Source of the DNA: UBA4312 sp002394635
GTDB lineage: Bacteria > Bacillota_I > Bacilli_A > Erysipelotrichales > Erysipelotrichaceae
Assembly (NCBI GenBank): GCA_946539765.1
Contig: CAMNHO010000004.1
Location: 1-64,000, forward strand
Direction of reading: 5' to 3'
Length of the DNA stretch: 64,000 nt
This document shows, piece after piece, positions 32,933-42,006 of the stretch. The position numbers were made by a program, and so were the translations under genes. The notes beneath the pieces are model-generated. The model did not search any database, was not told the DNA's origin, and saw only the letters and a list, made by a program, of their open reading frames with translations. Positions within the stretch are counted from its first letter, which is position 1. Every line of letters begins with the position of its first letter.

Positions 32933-33639
32933 AGGCTATATTATTAGCGGCCGGCAAAGGATCACGTATTTCCAAGAACATTCCTCCGATTCCCAAAAGC
33001 ACGTTAGATGTCGGAGGGATTCCTTTGATCTTAAAAACGATCCGAATGTTGGAAAATCATGGGATCGAATGTGCAGTTGTGACCGGCTACAAACATAAAA
33101 TCATTGAAAATGTATTAAAAGGGACAGATACAAAGATCTATTACAACCCATTCTATGATGTGACCAACAGCATCGGCTCTCTGTACTTTGCCAGGGATTT
33201 TATAGAGCAGGATAAAGACTTGTTGATTGGAAATGCAGACGTGTTCTGGACCGAGGATATACTGGATCTTCTGAATAGATCCGAACAAAAGGCTGTTATG
33301 TTGTCGGATGTGAATCGTGTGGATGATGGTGACTATTTTTTCGGCACAGAGAATCATATAATCAAACGCTATGGAAAAGAACTGACACGGGACGAAAGGG
33401 ATTGTGAATATGTAGGTATTGCCAAACTGGATCATTCCTTTGTACCTATCTTTAAAAAGCGGCTTATTGATATGATCGATCGTCAGCAGCATGGAGTTTG
33501 GTGGGAAAACGTTTTATATTCCTTAACAAAAGAATATGATATTTACAGCCTGGATGTAGATGGGCGTTTCTGGGCGGAAGTGGATTTTATTGAAGATTAT
33601 CAGAGGATTTTAGAACATGTCAGGGCAGATTCATTATAA
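32929..33639 (+). CDS. LicC/PntC-like cytidylyltransferase
   Basis: A 236-residue sugar-nucleotidyltransferase-fold protein. The nucleotide-binding start is AILLAAGKGSRISK, followed by the lysine of PKSTLDVGG, the VVTGYKH strand, a metal-site NADVFW near residue 103, and EVDFIEDYQRI near the end. This ending matches the (E/Q)-(L/V)-D-x-x-x-D-Y pattern of phosphocholine cytidylyltransferases. It would make a CDP- or CMP-activated headgroup (choline phosphate, ethanolamine phosphate or aminoethylphosphonate). Flanked in overlapping frames by the aminotransferase and LicD genes, which supports a shared pathway. Confidence 0.8.
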   Translation: MKAILLAAGKGSRISKNIPPIPKSTLDVGGIPLILKTIRMLENHGIECAVVTGYKHKIIENVLKGTDTKIYYNPFYDVTNSIGSLYFARDFIEQDKDLLIGNADVFWTEDILDLLNRSEQKAVMLSDVNRVDDGDYFFGTENHIIKRYGKELTRDERDCEYVGIAKLDHSFVPIFKKRLIDMIDRQQHGVWWENVLYSLTKEYDIYSLDVDGRFWAEVDFIEDYQRILEHVRADSL

Positions 33640-34489
33640 ACAATATACAGATGAGCAGATCCAGCAGATCCATGACACACTGTTGATGATGCTTAAGGAC
33701 TTTGATATATTCTGTAAAAAACATGATATACAGTATTTTGGTGTAGCCGGAACTTTGCTTGGGGCAGTGCGCCACCAGGGGTATATCCCGTGGGATGATG
33801 ATCTCGATATTGCCATCCTTCGTAAAGATTACTATAAGCTGCTGGCATATAAAGATGAATTAAGAGAAAAGTATACGATCTATTCGCCGGAATGTGATGA
33901 CAAATACTATAACTTTGTTCCTATTTTATCGTTAAACCATACAAAATGGGTGGTTCCCTTAGCTAAGGATGTATTTGAGCCGGGCATCTTTATTGATATT
34001 TTTATTTATGAAAATATTCCGGATGATCCAAAGGAAGCCCAGGACTTTATTAACAAAACGTATTTTTATCGGAATTTGTATGTAATGAGCCGGGCTAATT
34101 TCTCTTTACTGGTCCCGGGCAGCACGGCTGTTCAGAAGGTAAAATACGGCATATCCCGGGTTAGCCGCTTTGTAATGGATCGGATCGATAAAGAAGGAAA
34201 CATATTCCGAAAGAAATATCTGGATCTGGTGAACCGGTATGAAGGAAAAACGTCCAGCTATTCATTACTGGCTGATCCGTATTCTAAGGAACTTTCCTTT
34301 ACATACGATGATATATTTCCTTTAAAGACGTTACGTTTTGAAGACTTTGACTTACCTGTACAGAATAACTATGAAAAATGGCTGATCAACCGCTATGGAG
34401 ATTATATGAAATTACCACCGGAGGAACAGCGGGTGAATCATTGTCCGTATAAGATGGAGCTGTTGGAAGATAAACATGAAAGAGTATGA
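33617..34489 (+). CDS. LicD-family phosphotransferase (first copy)
   Basis: A 290-residue LicD protein of the nucleotidyltransferase fold. The active-site signature is GTLLGAVRHQGYIPWDDDLDIAI (cited here as GAVRH...WDDDLD) at about residues 45-65. The acidic residues bind metal. The C-terminus carries YGDYMKLPPEEQ. LicD proteins transfer phosphocholine or a related group from its CDP form onto a surface sugar. It overlaps the cytidylyltransferase by 23 bp and the second licD by 14 bp, so the four genes are probably translated as one coupled unit. Confidence 0.85.
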   Translation: MSGQIHYKQYTDEQIQQIHDTLLMMLKDFDIFCKKHDIQYFGVAGTLLGAVRHQGYIPWDDDLDIAILRKDYYKLLAYKDELREKYTIYSPECDDKYYNFVPILSLNHTKWVVPLAKDVFEPGIFIDIFIYENIPDDPKEAQDFINKTYFYRNLYVMSRANFSLLVPGSTAVQKVKYGISRVSRFVMDRIDKEGNIFRKKYLDLVNRYEGKTSSYSLLADPYSKELSFTYDDIFPLKTLRFEDFDLPVQNNYEKWLINRYGDYMKLPPEEQRVNHCPYKMELLEDKHERV

Positions 34490-35324
34490 TACACAAACAT
34501 TGAAAAAGCTGCAGAAGGTGGAATTGGAGATCCTGAAGGACTTCATGGATGTATGTGACCGACATAACCTCCGTTATTTCGGAATTGCGGGGACATGTAT
34601 TGGTGTGTTAAGGCATAAAGGATTCATCCCTTGGGATGATGACATCGATGTGGCCATCCCAAGAGAGGACTTTGAGAAGTTCTTGCAATATGCGCAAGAG
34701 GAACTGTCGGAAAAATACATAGTGATGAATGCTAGAAACAACGAGAACTATCCGTTGATGACAACCCGTCTGATGATGAAGGGAACGAAGTTTCGCGAAT
34801 ATGCGCTTGCGCATATTGATTGCCCGCTAGGGATCTTTCTGGATCTTTATCCTTTTGATCATTTAAGCGATGACCCGAAAAAACGAAAGAAACAAATGCG
34901 GAAGGCGTGGTTTTTCAGCAAACTGCTGATCCTTCGCAGTATTCCGAAACCGGTTCTAGCATTTAAAGGGTGGAAAGCAAAAGTAGTCCACGGTATCTGT
35001 GCAGTGGTTCACTATGGGATGGTGGTTCTGCATATTTCCAAGAAATGGTTGATCGATCAGTGTGAAGAAGCTAGCACTAGACACAACGATGAAATAAACA
35101 GTGAATATGTGGACTTCTTATGCGATACAACACCGGATATGAATATATATGCAGTAAAGGATCTATATCCTTTGCAGCAGCTTGATTTTGAAGATATAAA
35201 GATGTGGTTTCCGAAGAATATGCATAATAATCTGACAAATATGTATGGAGATTATATGAAGCTTCCTCCGGAGGAGAAGAGAAAAAACCACTATCCGTAT
35301 GAGCTTGTATTTAAAGAAGAATAA
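34476..35324 (+). CDS. LicD-family phosphotransferase (second copy)
   Basis: A 282-residue paralogue of the preceding protein, with GVLRHKGFIPWDDDIDVA near residues 45-62 and the same YGDYMKLPPEEK ending. A hydrophobic stretch near ~175-190 could touch the membrane. Pairs of LicD proteins with different acceptor positions are known in pneumococcus (LicD1/LicD2). A similar division of labour is plausible here. The start lies within the end of the first licD. Confidence 0.85.
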   Translation: MKEYDTQTLKKLQKVELEILKDFMDVCDRHNLRYFGIAGTCIGVLRHKGFIPWDDDIDVAIPREDFEKFLQYAQEELSEKYIVMNARNNENYPLMTTRLMMKGTKFREYALAHIDCPLGIFLDLYPFDHLSDDPKKRKKQMRKAWFFSKLLILRSIPKPVLAFKGWKAKVVHGICAVVHYGMVVLHISKKWLIDQCEEASTRHNDEINSEYVDFLCDTTPDMNIYAVKDLYPLQQLDFEDIKMWFPKNMHNNLTNMYGDYMKLPPEEKRKNHYPYELVFKEE

Positions 35325-35391
35325 AAAATCAGACACATTTGAATAAATGTCTATTATTTGATATAGTTATTAATAAATTGGAGGAATGCAT

Positions 35392-36333
35392 ATGCAGTGT
35401 AAACATTGTGGTCATGAACTTGGTGAAAACGATAAGTTTTGCAGGAACTGTGGACAAAAAGTTGAAGAAGTTGTTCTTGAAAAAGTAGTAGATGAAAATG
35501 AGACGGTCATCGTTAATGAAGATGTACAGTGGTATTATGTAAAGAACCAGGAATCGGTCGGACCTTTTTCCACCGGAGAAATGGCGGCCTATATTCGTTC
35601 CGGTGAAGTCAATGAAGATACATATGTATGGAAAGACGGAATGGCAGAATGGTTACAGGTGAAATATACAGAATTAAAACAAACAGCCCCGGATCCGCAG
35701 CCGGAAGTAAAAAAACAGCCGGAAATGGAAGAACCGGTTTGGTACTATGTAGCTGGAAATAACGGACAAAGTGGTCCGTATACTGAATCGCAGATGGAAG
35801 AATCCATGCGTACGAATATCATCGACGGACAGACCTATGTATGGCGCGATGGAATGGCTGACTGGGTCCAGCTAAAGAATTCTGCTTTGGCTCCAAAACT
35901 GAACAATTATGCACCGGCTGTACAGACAAACAGTTCCAATGCATACCAAGGCACAACAGGTACTGGTTATGTGGCTGAACGAAATATCGCAGTAGCAATC
36001 ATTCTGTCCATTGTGACCTGTGGCATTTATCTGTATTATTGGTTGTATTGTATTGCCAAAGATTCCAACGAGCTGTCTAGACAGCAAGGTAATTTTGATG
36101 GATTGACAGATCCGGGCATGGTTATTCTACTGTCGATCGTCACTTGTGGTGTTTATTTGTTTTATTACATGTATAAAGTTTCGAAACAGCTGGCTAACTT
36201 ACGTTTTGCCAATGGATATAGAGTCGAAGATAATTCTGTGATCTGTCTGGTATTGTCCATTTTTGGATTATCACTGGTATCGATTGCAATTATACAAAAT
36301 ACAATCAACGATACAATTAAACATGGAAATTAA
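35392..36333 (+). CDS. Zinc-ribbon, GYF-domain membrane protein
   Basis: A 313-residue protein. A four-cysteine zinc ribbon is at the N-terminus (CKHCGHEL...CRNCGQ). Two GYF_2-type domains follow (~45-95 and ~118-165), each with W-Y-Y-V, a GP(F/Y) turn and a D-G-M-A-(E/D)-W end. The C-terminal ~115 residues form a DUF4234-like part with three hydrophobic segments. It is probably a membrane sensor or scaffold, function unknown. The ATG at 35392 is preferred over 35386 because GGAGGA ends 6 bp before it. Confidence 0.75.
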   Translation: MQCKHCGHELGENDKFCRNCGQKVEEVVLEKVVDENETVIVNEDVQWYYVKNQESVGPFSTGEMAAYIRSGEVNEDTYVWKDGMAEWLQVKYTELKQTAPDPQPEVKKQPEMEEPVWYYVAGNNGQSGPYTESQMEESMRTNIIDGQTYVWRDGMADWVQLKNSALAPKLNNYAPAVQTNSSNAYQGTTGTGYVAERNIAVAIILSIVTCGIYLYYWLYCIAKDSNELSRQQGNFDGLTDPGMVILLSIVTCGVYLFYYMYKVSKQLANLRFANGYRVEDNSVICLVLSIFGLSLVSIAIIQNTINDTIKHGN

Positions 36334-36358
36334 GGAATCAGAAATGATTCCTTTTTTT
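36332..36358 (+). terminator. Terminator after the GYF gene
   Basis: AAGGAATCA (36332-36340), loop GAAA, TGATTCCTT (36345-36353), then more T. The stem overlaps the stop codon. Confidence 0.9.
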
Positions 36359-36439
36359 ACTGTTATAATAGATTTTATAGAAACATTATGGGATTTTTGT
36401 CAAAGAAATTAGTTGAATAGTCAAGTATTGGACCGTTTT

Positions 36440-36468
36440 TTGCATAATCAATGAAAATCTAGTATAAT
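36440..36468 (+). promoter_or_regulatory. Promoter of the ChW/cysteine-peptidase gene
   Basis: TTGCAT (36440-36445), 17 bp, TATAAT (36463-36468). It has the same boxes and spacing as the rpsB promoter. Confidence 0.75.
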
Positions 36469-36498
36469 ACCAAAGGATAAATTGTAAGGAGTTTAGCT

Positions 36499-38037
36499 AT
36501 GAGAGTCATGAATGTAAAAAAGAGAGAAAGATTGGGAATATTATGGTTTATGATGTTCGTTGCGATGTTCTTCCTGTGCTCTACAGGGGTGCATGCAGCT
36601 GAAAATGAAGCGAGCTCAACAGTTGATACCGAAATAATCACAAGTGTTGGAGTATCTGGTAATGAAAAGGATACGCAGACATCAACAAGTGAACAATCTG
36701 TTTCAGAGCAGGGACAGAATGAGAATGTCGAGCAGCCTGCCATTGCAGGGTCGCAAGAGGAACAAAATGAAGTTGCTGAACCATCGATTGAATACCAGGC
36801 CCATGTTCAAAACATTGGATGGCAGGAGAAGAAATCGGATGGGCAGACAGCGGGGACCACTGGACAATCCAAGCGTGTGGAGGCTTTAAAGATTACAATC
36901 GATAAGGCTGGCTATACGGGCGATATTGAATATCGGGTCCATGTTCAGAATATCGGATGGACCAAATGGATCAAAAACGGTGCGATGGCCGGAACATCCG
37001 GACGATCTTTGCGTGTGGAAGCCATTCAGATCCGATTGACTGGAGATATTGCTAGTGAGTATTCGATTTATTATCGCGTTCACTCACAAGATTATGGATG
37101 GCTCGGATGGGCCAAGGATGGAGAATATGCCGGAACGCAAGGCTATTCCAAACGAGTAGAAGCTCTACAAATCAGGCTGGTTAGTCAAAACAGTAACAAT
37201 GCCCCTGTACAATCTAAGGAAGCTTTCCATGCTCCTTTGGTAAAATATCAGGTTCATGTACAAAGCATTGGATGGCAGACAAAAAAGCAGGATGGACAGC
37301 TTGCCGGAACAACGGGTAAATCTAAACGTGTCGAAGCTTTGAAGATCGTTATTAATAATCCCGCACTGGCTGGAAAGATCCTTTATCGGACACACGTACA
37401 AGGAATCGGATGGACGGATTGGACCAGTGACGGAACAATGTCCGGAACATCCGGACAATCCAAACGAGTGGAAGCTATCCAGGTAAAATTATCCGGAGAT
37501 ATTTCTGAAGATTATAACATTAGATATCGTACACACTGTCAGAATTTCGGATGGCTCGGATGGGCTGAAAACGGAGATCCTTCCGGATCCCAGGGTTATT
37601 CTAGACGAGTAGAAGCACTGCAGATTGAAATCGTGGAAAAAGGGAAACCACTTCCAAATAATAATGGTAATGCCTTTTATAAATATGATCCGACAGTATT
37701 CGGGAACCGTATTGTAGCTGCTGCTCGTGAACAAATAGGAGTATTACAATCTTGTACACAATTAGTAGCAAACACGATTTATAAAGTAACCGGAAAATAC
37801 TTTCTTGGTAATCCAATGGATTATTTTAAAATGGGTACGACGGTGAGTACGCCGGTCCCGGGAGATCTGATTATTTACAACAATCATATCGCTGTTTTCT
37901 CAGGTACCGATGAAAATGGACGCCGAATGGCTGTCCATGGTGGATGGTTTGGCGCTAATATGTCTGGAGTAACCATTGAAACATTTGCGGATATCACAAG
38001 TGGTTATATTGTAGGATATGTACGTATAAAAGAATAA
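36499..38037 (+). CDS. Secreted ChW-repeat protein with NlpC/P60- or CHAP-like domain
   Basis: A 512-residue secreted protein. A signal peptide covers ~1-34 (VHAAEN-type cleavage), then a Ser/Thr/Glu linker to ~93. Six ChW repeats form two triads (~95-385). The C-terminal papain-fold-like domain (~395-512) has its candidate nucleophile in LQSCTQLV (Cys419) and base in NNHIAVFSG (His463). The spacing fits NlpC/P60 or CHAP amidases/endopeptidases that cut peptidoglycan. AAGGAG precedes ATG 36499. It is a paralogue of the ChW/YkuD protein in repeats only; the catalytic domain differs. Confidence 0.85.
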   Translation: MRVMNVKKRERLGILWFMMFVAMFFLCSTGVHAAENEASSTVDTEIITSVGVSGNEKDTQTSTSEQSVSEQGQNENVEQPAIAGSQEEQNEVAEPSIEYQAHVQNIGWQEKKSDGQTAGTTGQSKRVEALKITIDKAGYTGDIEYRVHVQNIGWTKWIKNGAMAGTSGRSLRVEAIQIRLTGDIASEYSIYYRVHSQDYGWLGWAKDGEYAGTQGYSKRVEALQIRLVSQNSNNAPVQSKEAFHAPLVKYQVHVQSIGWQTKKQDGQLAGTTGKSKRVEALKIVINNPALAGKILYRTHVQGIGWTDWTSDGTMSGTSGQSKRVEAIQVKLSGDISEDYNIRYRTHCQNFGWLGWAENGDPSGSQGYSRRVEALQIEIVEKGKPLPNNNGNAFYKYDPTVFGNRIVAAAREQIGVLQSCTQLVANTIYKVTGKYFLGNPMDYFKMGTTVSTPVPGDLIIYNNHIAVFSGTDENGRRMAVHGGWFGANMSGVTIETFADITSGYIVGYVRIKE

Positions 38038-38068
38038 TAAATCAACATATTAGAGGGGATGAAGAGAA

Positions 38069-38737
38069 ATGTTGAAAAAAACAATCGTATCTTGGCTGAT
38101 GATACTGGGAATGCTGTTTTCTATACCAGTATACGCTAAGACCGATATTCGGACGATTGGTGATTCGAAAAAAGGGGAACGGATCATGATCGTCAATAAA
38201 ACGGGATCGGGAATCCAAGCGTTTTATACAGCCAGTGAAAAAGAAGATACGTTTGAAGCTGATCTTTTAGAAAATGAAAGAAGCATTAAACGGAATGAGT
38301 CTTGTTATATGTATTTTGAAGCGGACGCTTCATTGACATATGATGCAAAAATACAGATTCGGAATATAGAGTATGTTCTGCATGATTTTCCAATTGGAGA
38401 TGCGCAGACAATTGAGGTATATCTGGATGACTCAGAAGGGATTGCCTATATTGAATACCAGTCGATCGAAACCCAGGAAATCATCAATACATATAATATC
38501 GAAGCCCAGCTTTTAAAAGAAGAACTTGGGGAAACCGAGTATGATGAAACCCAAATCTATGATCCTTACGGGAACTCTTCTACTGAAGAAGTGAGTGAAC
38601 CGTTGGCAGAAGAAAAGACAGAGATCGATGAACAACAGGAACAAACACAATCACAGGAAAACACTTCCGGGTTGTATGAACCTCCTGTCTATGATGACTC
38701 TTACTACAATGATATATATGGATACTATGCGGAGTGA
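38069..38737 (+). CDS. Secreted acidic protein of unknown function
   Basis: A 222-residue protein with a signal peptide (~1-23, cleavage after VYAK-type site). The mature beta-rich domain (~28-150) has an RNIEYVLHDFPIG segment. The C-terminal tail (~165-222) is dominated by Glu, Gln, Tyr and Asp. I recognise no family. It lies 31 bp after the ChW/peptidase gene with no promoter between, so the two are probably co-transcribed and may act together at the surface. Confidence 0.65.
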   Translation: MLKKTIVSWLMILGMLFSIPVYAKTDIRTIGDSKKGERIMIVNKTGSGIQAFYTASEKEDTFEADLLENERSIKRNESCYMYFEADASLTYDAKIQIRNIEYVLHDFPIGDAQTIEVYLDDSEGIAYIEYQSIETQEIINTYNIEAQLLKEELGETEYDETQIYDPYGNSSTEEVSEPLAEEKTEIDEQQEQTQSQENTSGLYEPPVYDDSYYNDIYGYYAE

Positions 38738-38753
38738 AAGACTTCGCTTTTTT
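38729..38753 (+). terminator. Terminator after the acidic secreted protein
   Basis: GCGGAGT (38729-38735) pairs with ACTTCGC (38741-38747, one G-U) around GAAAG, then six T. Confidence 0.85.
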
Positions 38754-38788
38754 CATGGAATGTATGTTTCCTGATGTAGATTTCATGG

Positions 38789-38794
38789 TATAAT
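38789..38794 (+). promoter_or_regulatory. Candidate -10 box for the polymer locus
   Basis: A perfect TATAAT at 38789-38794, 64 bp before the TagF-like gene and after a terminator. No convincing -35. Confidence 0.4.
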
Positions 38795-38857
38795 TGCTCA
38801 GTATAAGTATTTCCATAATACTTTTATTTAAGCGACTCATTAGAAAGAGGATAGTGC

Positions 38858-40027
38858 ATGAAGGTGGTCAAACAATATTTAAATATATGGATTCGTGTCA
38901 TCATACGATGTTGCATGCGAATTCTCTATATACTCCCGATCCGTTCAAATCGTATCATTTTTGAAAGTTTTGAGGGACTGGGATACAATTGCAGCTTAAA
39001 GTATATCAGCGAATACTTTCATGAAAAGGATCCTTCGATTGAACTGGTATGGGCTTTTGTTCATCCGGATCAGTTTGATAGTATTCCCGGCATTGTCCGA
39101 GTAAAATATAAATCCTTAAAATGGCTTTACTATCGAATTACATCAAAAGTGGTCATTTTTAATACCAATCTGATCATATATATTCCGCGAAGAAAGAATC
39201 AGCTGTTTATCAATACATGGCATGCCGGCGGTGCGTATAAACGAACTAGTGTACCTGTTGGAAGTGATATTTTCCTAAATTGGTGTTTTCGAACGATGGC
39301 CAGTTCAGAAATATCAATTTATCTCAGCAGCTCTGAGTTATTTACCAAGTATAATATTATGGAGGCACACAGCTATACTGGGGAAATTTTGAATGCCGGA
39401 CTGCCACGAAATGATATGTTTTTTGATGAGAAAAAAATAGCAGATAATAATCAAAAAATACGTCAAGCGTACGGAATCGACCGGAATACATTGGTGGTGC
39501 TCTATGCTCCGACATTTCGTGGAATCGTTCATCATGGGAAAAAGATTGAACAAGAACTGGATATTCCGATAACGATCCATGCGCTTGAGCAGCGATACCA
39601 TCGTTCTGTTAAGATGCTGGTCCGCTATCATCACTGGGATAAAAACAATTATGGATTGTATGAAGATGCCATCAGCGTTTCGGAATATCCGGACATGCAG
39701 GAATTATTGTGTTGCGCTGATGTATTGATTACCGACTATTCATCATCTATATGGGACTATGCTTTGACCGGTAGACCATGTTTTCTGTATGTACCGGATC
39801 TACATAAGTATGCGGATATTGAACGAGGCCTTTATATGCCGATTGAGACTTGGGCAGGCATTATCTGCAAAAACATGGAAGAACTACAGAAGAAAATAAT
39901 CACCTTGGATGAAGATCAATGCCGGCGGATTGCGAAAAACCATCTGGAAACATATGGTTCTTATGAAACAGGGCATGCGACAGAAATAATATACAATCGT
40001 ATCAATAACTTCTTAAAGAGAACTTAA
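38858..40027 (+). CDS. CDP-glycerol:glycerophosphotransferase family (TagB/TagF-like)
   Basis: A 389-residue peripheral membrane GT-B-type enzyme. A hydrophobic/basic N-terminal stretch (~5-30) is followed by the family pattern INTWHAGGAYKR (~118-129). The C-terminal nucleotide-site segment ITDYSSSIWDYAL (~289-301) precedes the GRPCFLY strand. Relatives transfer glycerol phosphate or ribitol phosphate from CDP-polyols to build teichoic acids or decorate capsules. It stands alone between two terminators at the start of the polymer locus. No CDP-glycerol synthase is in view. Confidence 0.85.
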   Translation: MKVVKQYLNIWIRVIIRCCMRILYILPIRSNRIIFESFEGLGYNCSLKYISEYFHEKDPSIELVWAFVHPDQFDSIPGIVRVKYKSLKWLYYRITSKVVIFNTNLIIYIPRRKNQLFINTWHAGGAYKRTSVPVGSDIFLNWCFRTMASSEISIYLSSSELFTKYNIMEAHSYTGEILNAGLPRNDMFFDEKKIADNNQKIRQAYGIDRNTLVVLYAPTFRGIVHHGKKIEQELDIPITIHALEQRYHRSVKMLVRYHHWDKNNYGLYEDAISVSEYPDMQELLCCADVLITDYSSSIWDYALTGRPCFLYVPDLHKYADIERGLYMPIETWAGIICKNMEELQKKIITLDEDQCRRIAKNHLETYGSYETGHATEIIYNRINNFLKRT

Positions 40028-40051
40028 TTGATTTAGATAATATATTTAAGG

Positions 40052-40078
40052 CACAAATCGAAAGATTTGTGTTTTTTT
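40052..40078 (+). terminator. Terminator of the TagF-like gene
   Basis: CACAAATC (40052-40059), loop GAAA, GATTTGTG (40064-40071), then seven T. Confidence 0.9.
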
Positions 40079-40164
40079 ATCAAATTAAATATAGGATAAC
40101 TTAACAAATTATGATATAAAAACTATATGTATGTTATTAAATATTCTGCAACAAGAGGTCAATT

Positions 40165-41934
40165 ATGAAAAAAACAGGTAAAAAATTATTGTTTATATTG
40201 GATGTTGTTTGTGTTCTTTTGATCCAGTATGTCATGATGCAATATAGCTGTATTCCGGGCTTTGTGCATTTTATTGACCAAAAGGTGTATATGATCGGAA
40301 TCAATTATTTGATTCTCATAGCGTTTCATTTGTTCTTATTGCTTATTTTGCAAAGGTGGAGCATTTCTTTGTGTGTGAGCTCTATATTAATTTCTATATG
40401 GAGCATTTGTAACTACTATACGATCATGTATCATGGAAGTCCCTTGTTTTTGACAGAAGTTGCCAATATGACGACCGCTTTTAACGTTATAGGAAATTAT
40501 CAGTATCCGATTGATCAGCCGATGATGAGTCTTATCTTGCTGATCCTATTACTGGCAATCGGGGTAGCTTTCAGCTTTTTTTTACAGGAGAAAAGAACAG
40601 CGTTCCGATGGAAAAAATGGATGAGCCATTTTATTCTTTTGTTCGCTTCCGTCAATGTTCTTTTTTATTGCCTTTTCGGAAACGAAACGATCAAAGGGCG
40701 AAGTACCATGTCGTCATATTGGAAGGTGGGTGTTTCCCCTTATGGTATTTTAAGCTGCATCATTGAAGATGTTGACAAAAAAATCAATTATTTAAATAAA
40801 CCTGAGGGTTACAATGTAGAAGAATTAGAGGATATTACGAATAAAAACAAGAAAACCGGTCAAACACCGGATGTCATCGTTATATTGAATGAGTCTTTTT
40901 ATGATTTAAACTCTTATACGGATACGAAAGCAGAGGAAGACCCGTTAAATGATTTCTACGGTATTGACAATGCCATCTACGGGAAGGCAATTTCACCAGG
41001 AAGCGGTGGTGGCACCAATGATTCGGAATTTGAATTGTTGACGGCAAATTCGATGTATTTGCTAAGAAACAGTGCTCCTTTTAATTATCTGGATTTCACA
41101 CGCAATCACAACAACATTGTTCAGTATTTCAAGGATCTTGGCTACACGACCACTGCGATGCATCCTTGCCGAGGCTCTAATTATTCCCGCCATATAGCTT
41201 ATCCTGCCCTTGGATTTGACTCAACCCTTTTTGAGGAAAACATGAATACGAATTATTATGGAAACCGATGGAACCTGGATAAAGATAATTACGCAGATCT
41301 GATTGATCATTACAACGCAATGGATTCATCGCCACGTTTTCTTTACTTGTTAACTTTTCAAAATCACGGAGGATGGGAACAAAACGAACCATCCTATGAT
41401 ACCATTCATACTTCGCGAGATTATGGCGATTTGAATGATGATATCAATGAATACATGACATCCGTTCAAATGTCAGCACAGGCATTTCAAAATTTAACGG
41501 ATTATTATATGGATGTTGACAGACCTGTCATGATTATTATGGTGGGAGATCATGCACCGGCTTTCATCAATTCGTTGAACGGAGATGGTATGACGGAAAC
41601 TGAAATGCAGATCCAGCGTCAGTCTGTCCCTTATGTAATTTGGGCAAACTTTAAACTGGAGGTTGGTGACAATCAAACGGATTATTTGGCAATGAATAGT
41701 TTGATGCCACTGGCTTTGGATATGGCAGATATGCCGATGACAACCTACCAGCAGATAAATCTATCCTTGCATAATGAGAAGGGGGTTTTTACCAAAGATG
41801 GTCTAACATATGATTTAAAAGGAAACATTGGAACAGTGGAGGAACTGTATGCCGAGCCACTTTGGCGTAAGTATGTTTTTATGGAATACAGCGCATTGAA
41901 AATGGATCATTATCAACAAGAACTATACGAATAA
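40165..41934 (+). CDS. LtaS-like membrane phosphotransferase (copy 1)
   Basis: A 589-residue protein of the lipoteichoic acid synthase/sulfatase superfamily. About five N-terminal membrane spans (~8-185) precede an extracellular alkaline-phosphatase-fold domain. A metal-binding Glu is in VILNESFYD. The probable nucleophile threonine is in GGGTNDSEFELL (Thr284), and later metal ligands are in VGDHAP (~463). LtaS transfers glycerol phosphate from phosphatidylglycerol; relatives move phosphoethanolamine and similar groups. The short C-terminal tail MEYSALKMDHY recurs in its tandem paralogue and in a remnant at 47.3 kb. RBS AGAGGT precedes the ATG. Confidence 0.85.
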   Translation: MKKTGKKLLFILDVVCVLLIQYVMMQYSCIPGFVHFIDQKVYMIGINYLILIAFHLFLLLILQRWSISLCVSSILISIWSICNYYTIMYHGSPLFLTEVANMTTAFNVIGNYQYPIDQPMMSLILLILLLAIGVAFSFFLQEKRTAFRWKKWMSHFILLFASVNVLFYCLFGNETIKGRSTMSSYWKVGVSPYGILSCIIEDVDKKINYLNKPEGYNVEELEDITNKNKKTGQTPDVIVILNESFYDLNSYTDTKAEEDPLNDFYGIDNAIYGKAISPGSGGGTNDSEFELLTANSMYLLRNSAPFNYLDFTRNHNNIVQYFKDLGYTTTAMHPCRGSNYSRHIAYPALGFDSTLFEENMNTNYYGNRWNLDKDNYADLIDHYNAMDSSPRFLYLLTFQNHGGWEQNEPSYDTIHTSRDYGDLNDDINEYMTSVQMSAQAFQNLTDYYMDVDRPVMIIMVGDHAPAFINSLNGDGMTETEMQIQRQSVPYVIWANFKLEVGDNQTDYLAMNSLMPLALDMADMPMTTYQQINLSLHNEKGVFTKDGLTYDLKGNIGTVEELYAEPLWRKYVFMEYSALKMDHYQQELYE

Positions 41935-42006
41935 AACAGTTTTCTTCATATTTTATACTAATTAAAAATATAGAATATTATATATTAATGTGGTACTCTA
42001 TATAAT

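Noticed and set aside
36361..36370. TATAAT right after the GYF terminator as the promoter of the next gene
   Set aside because: It has no suitable -35 and lies about 130 bp from the gene, whereas a TTGCAT-17-TATAAT promoter sits at 36440-36468.
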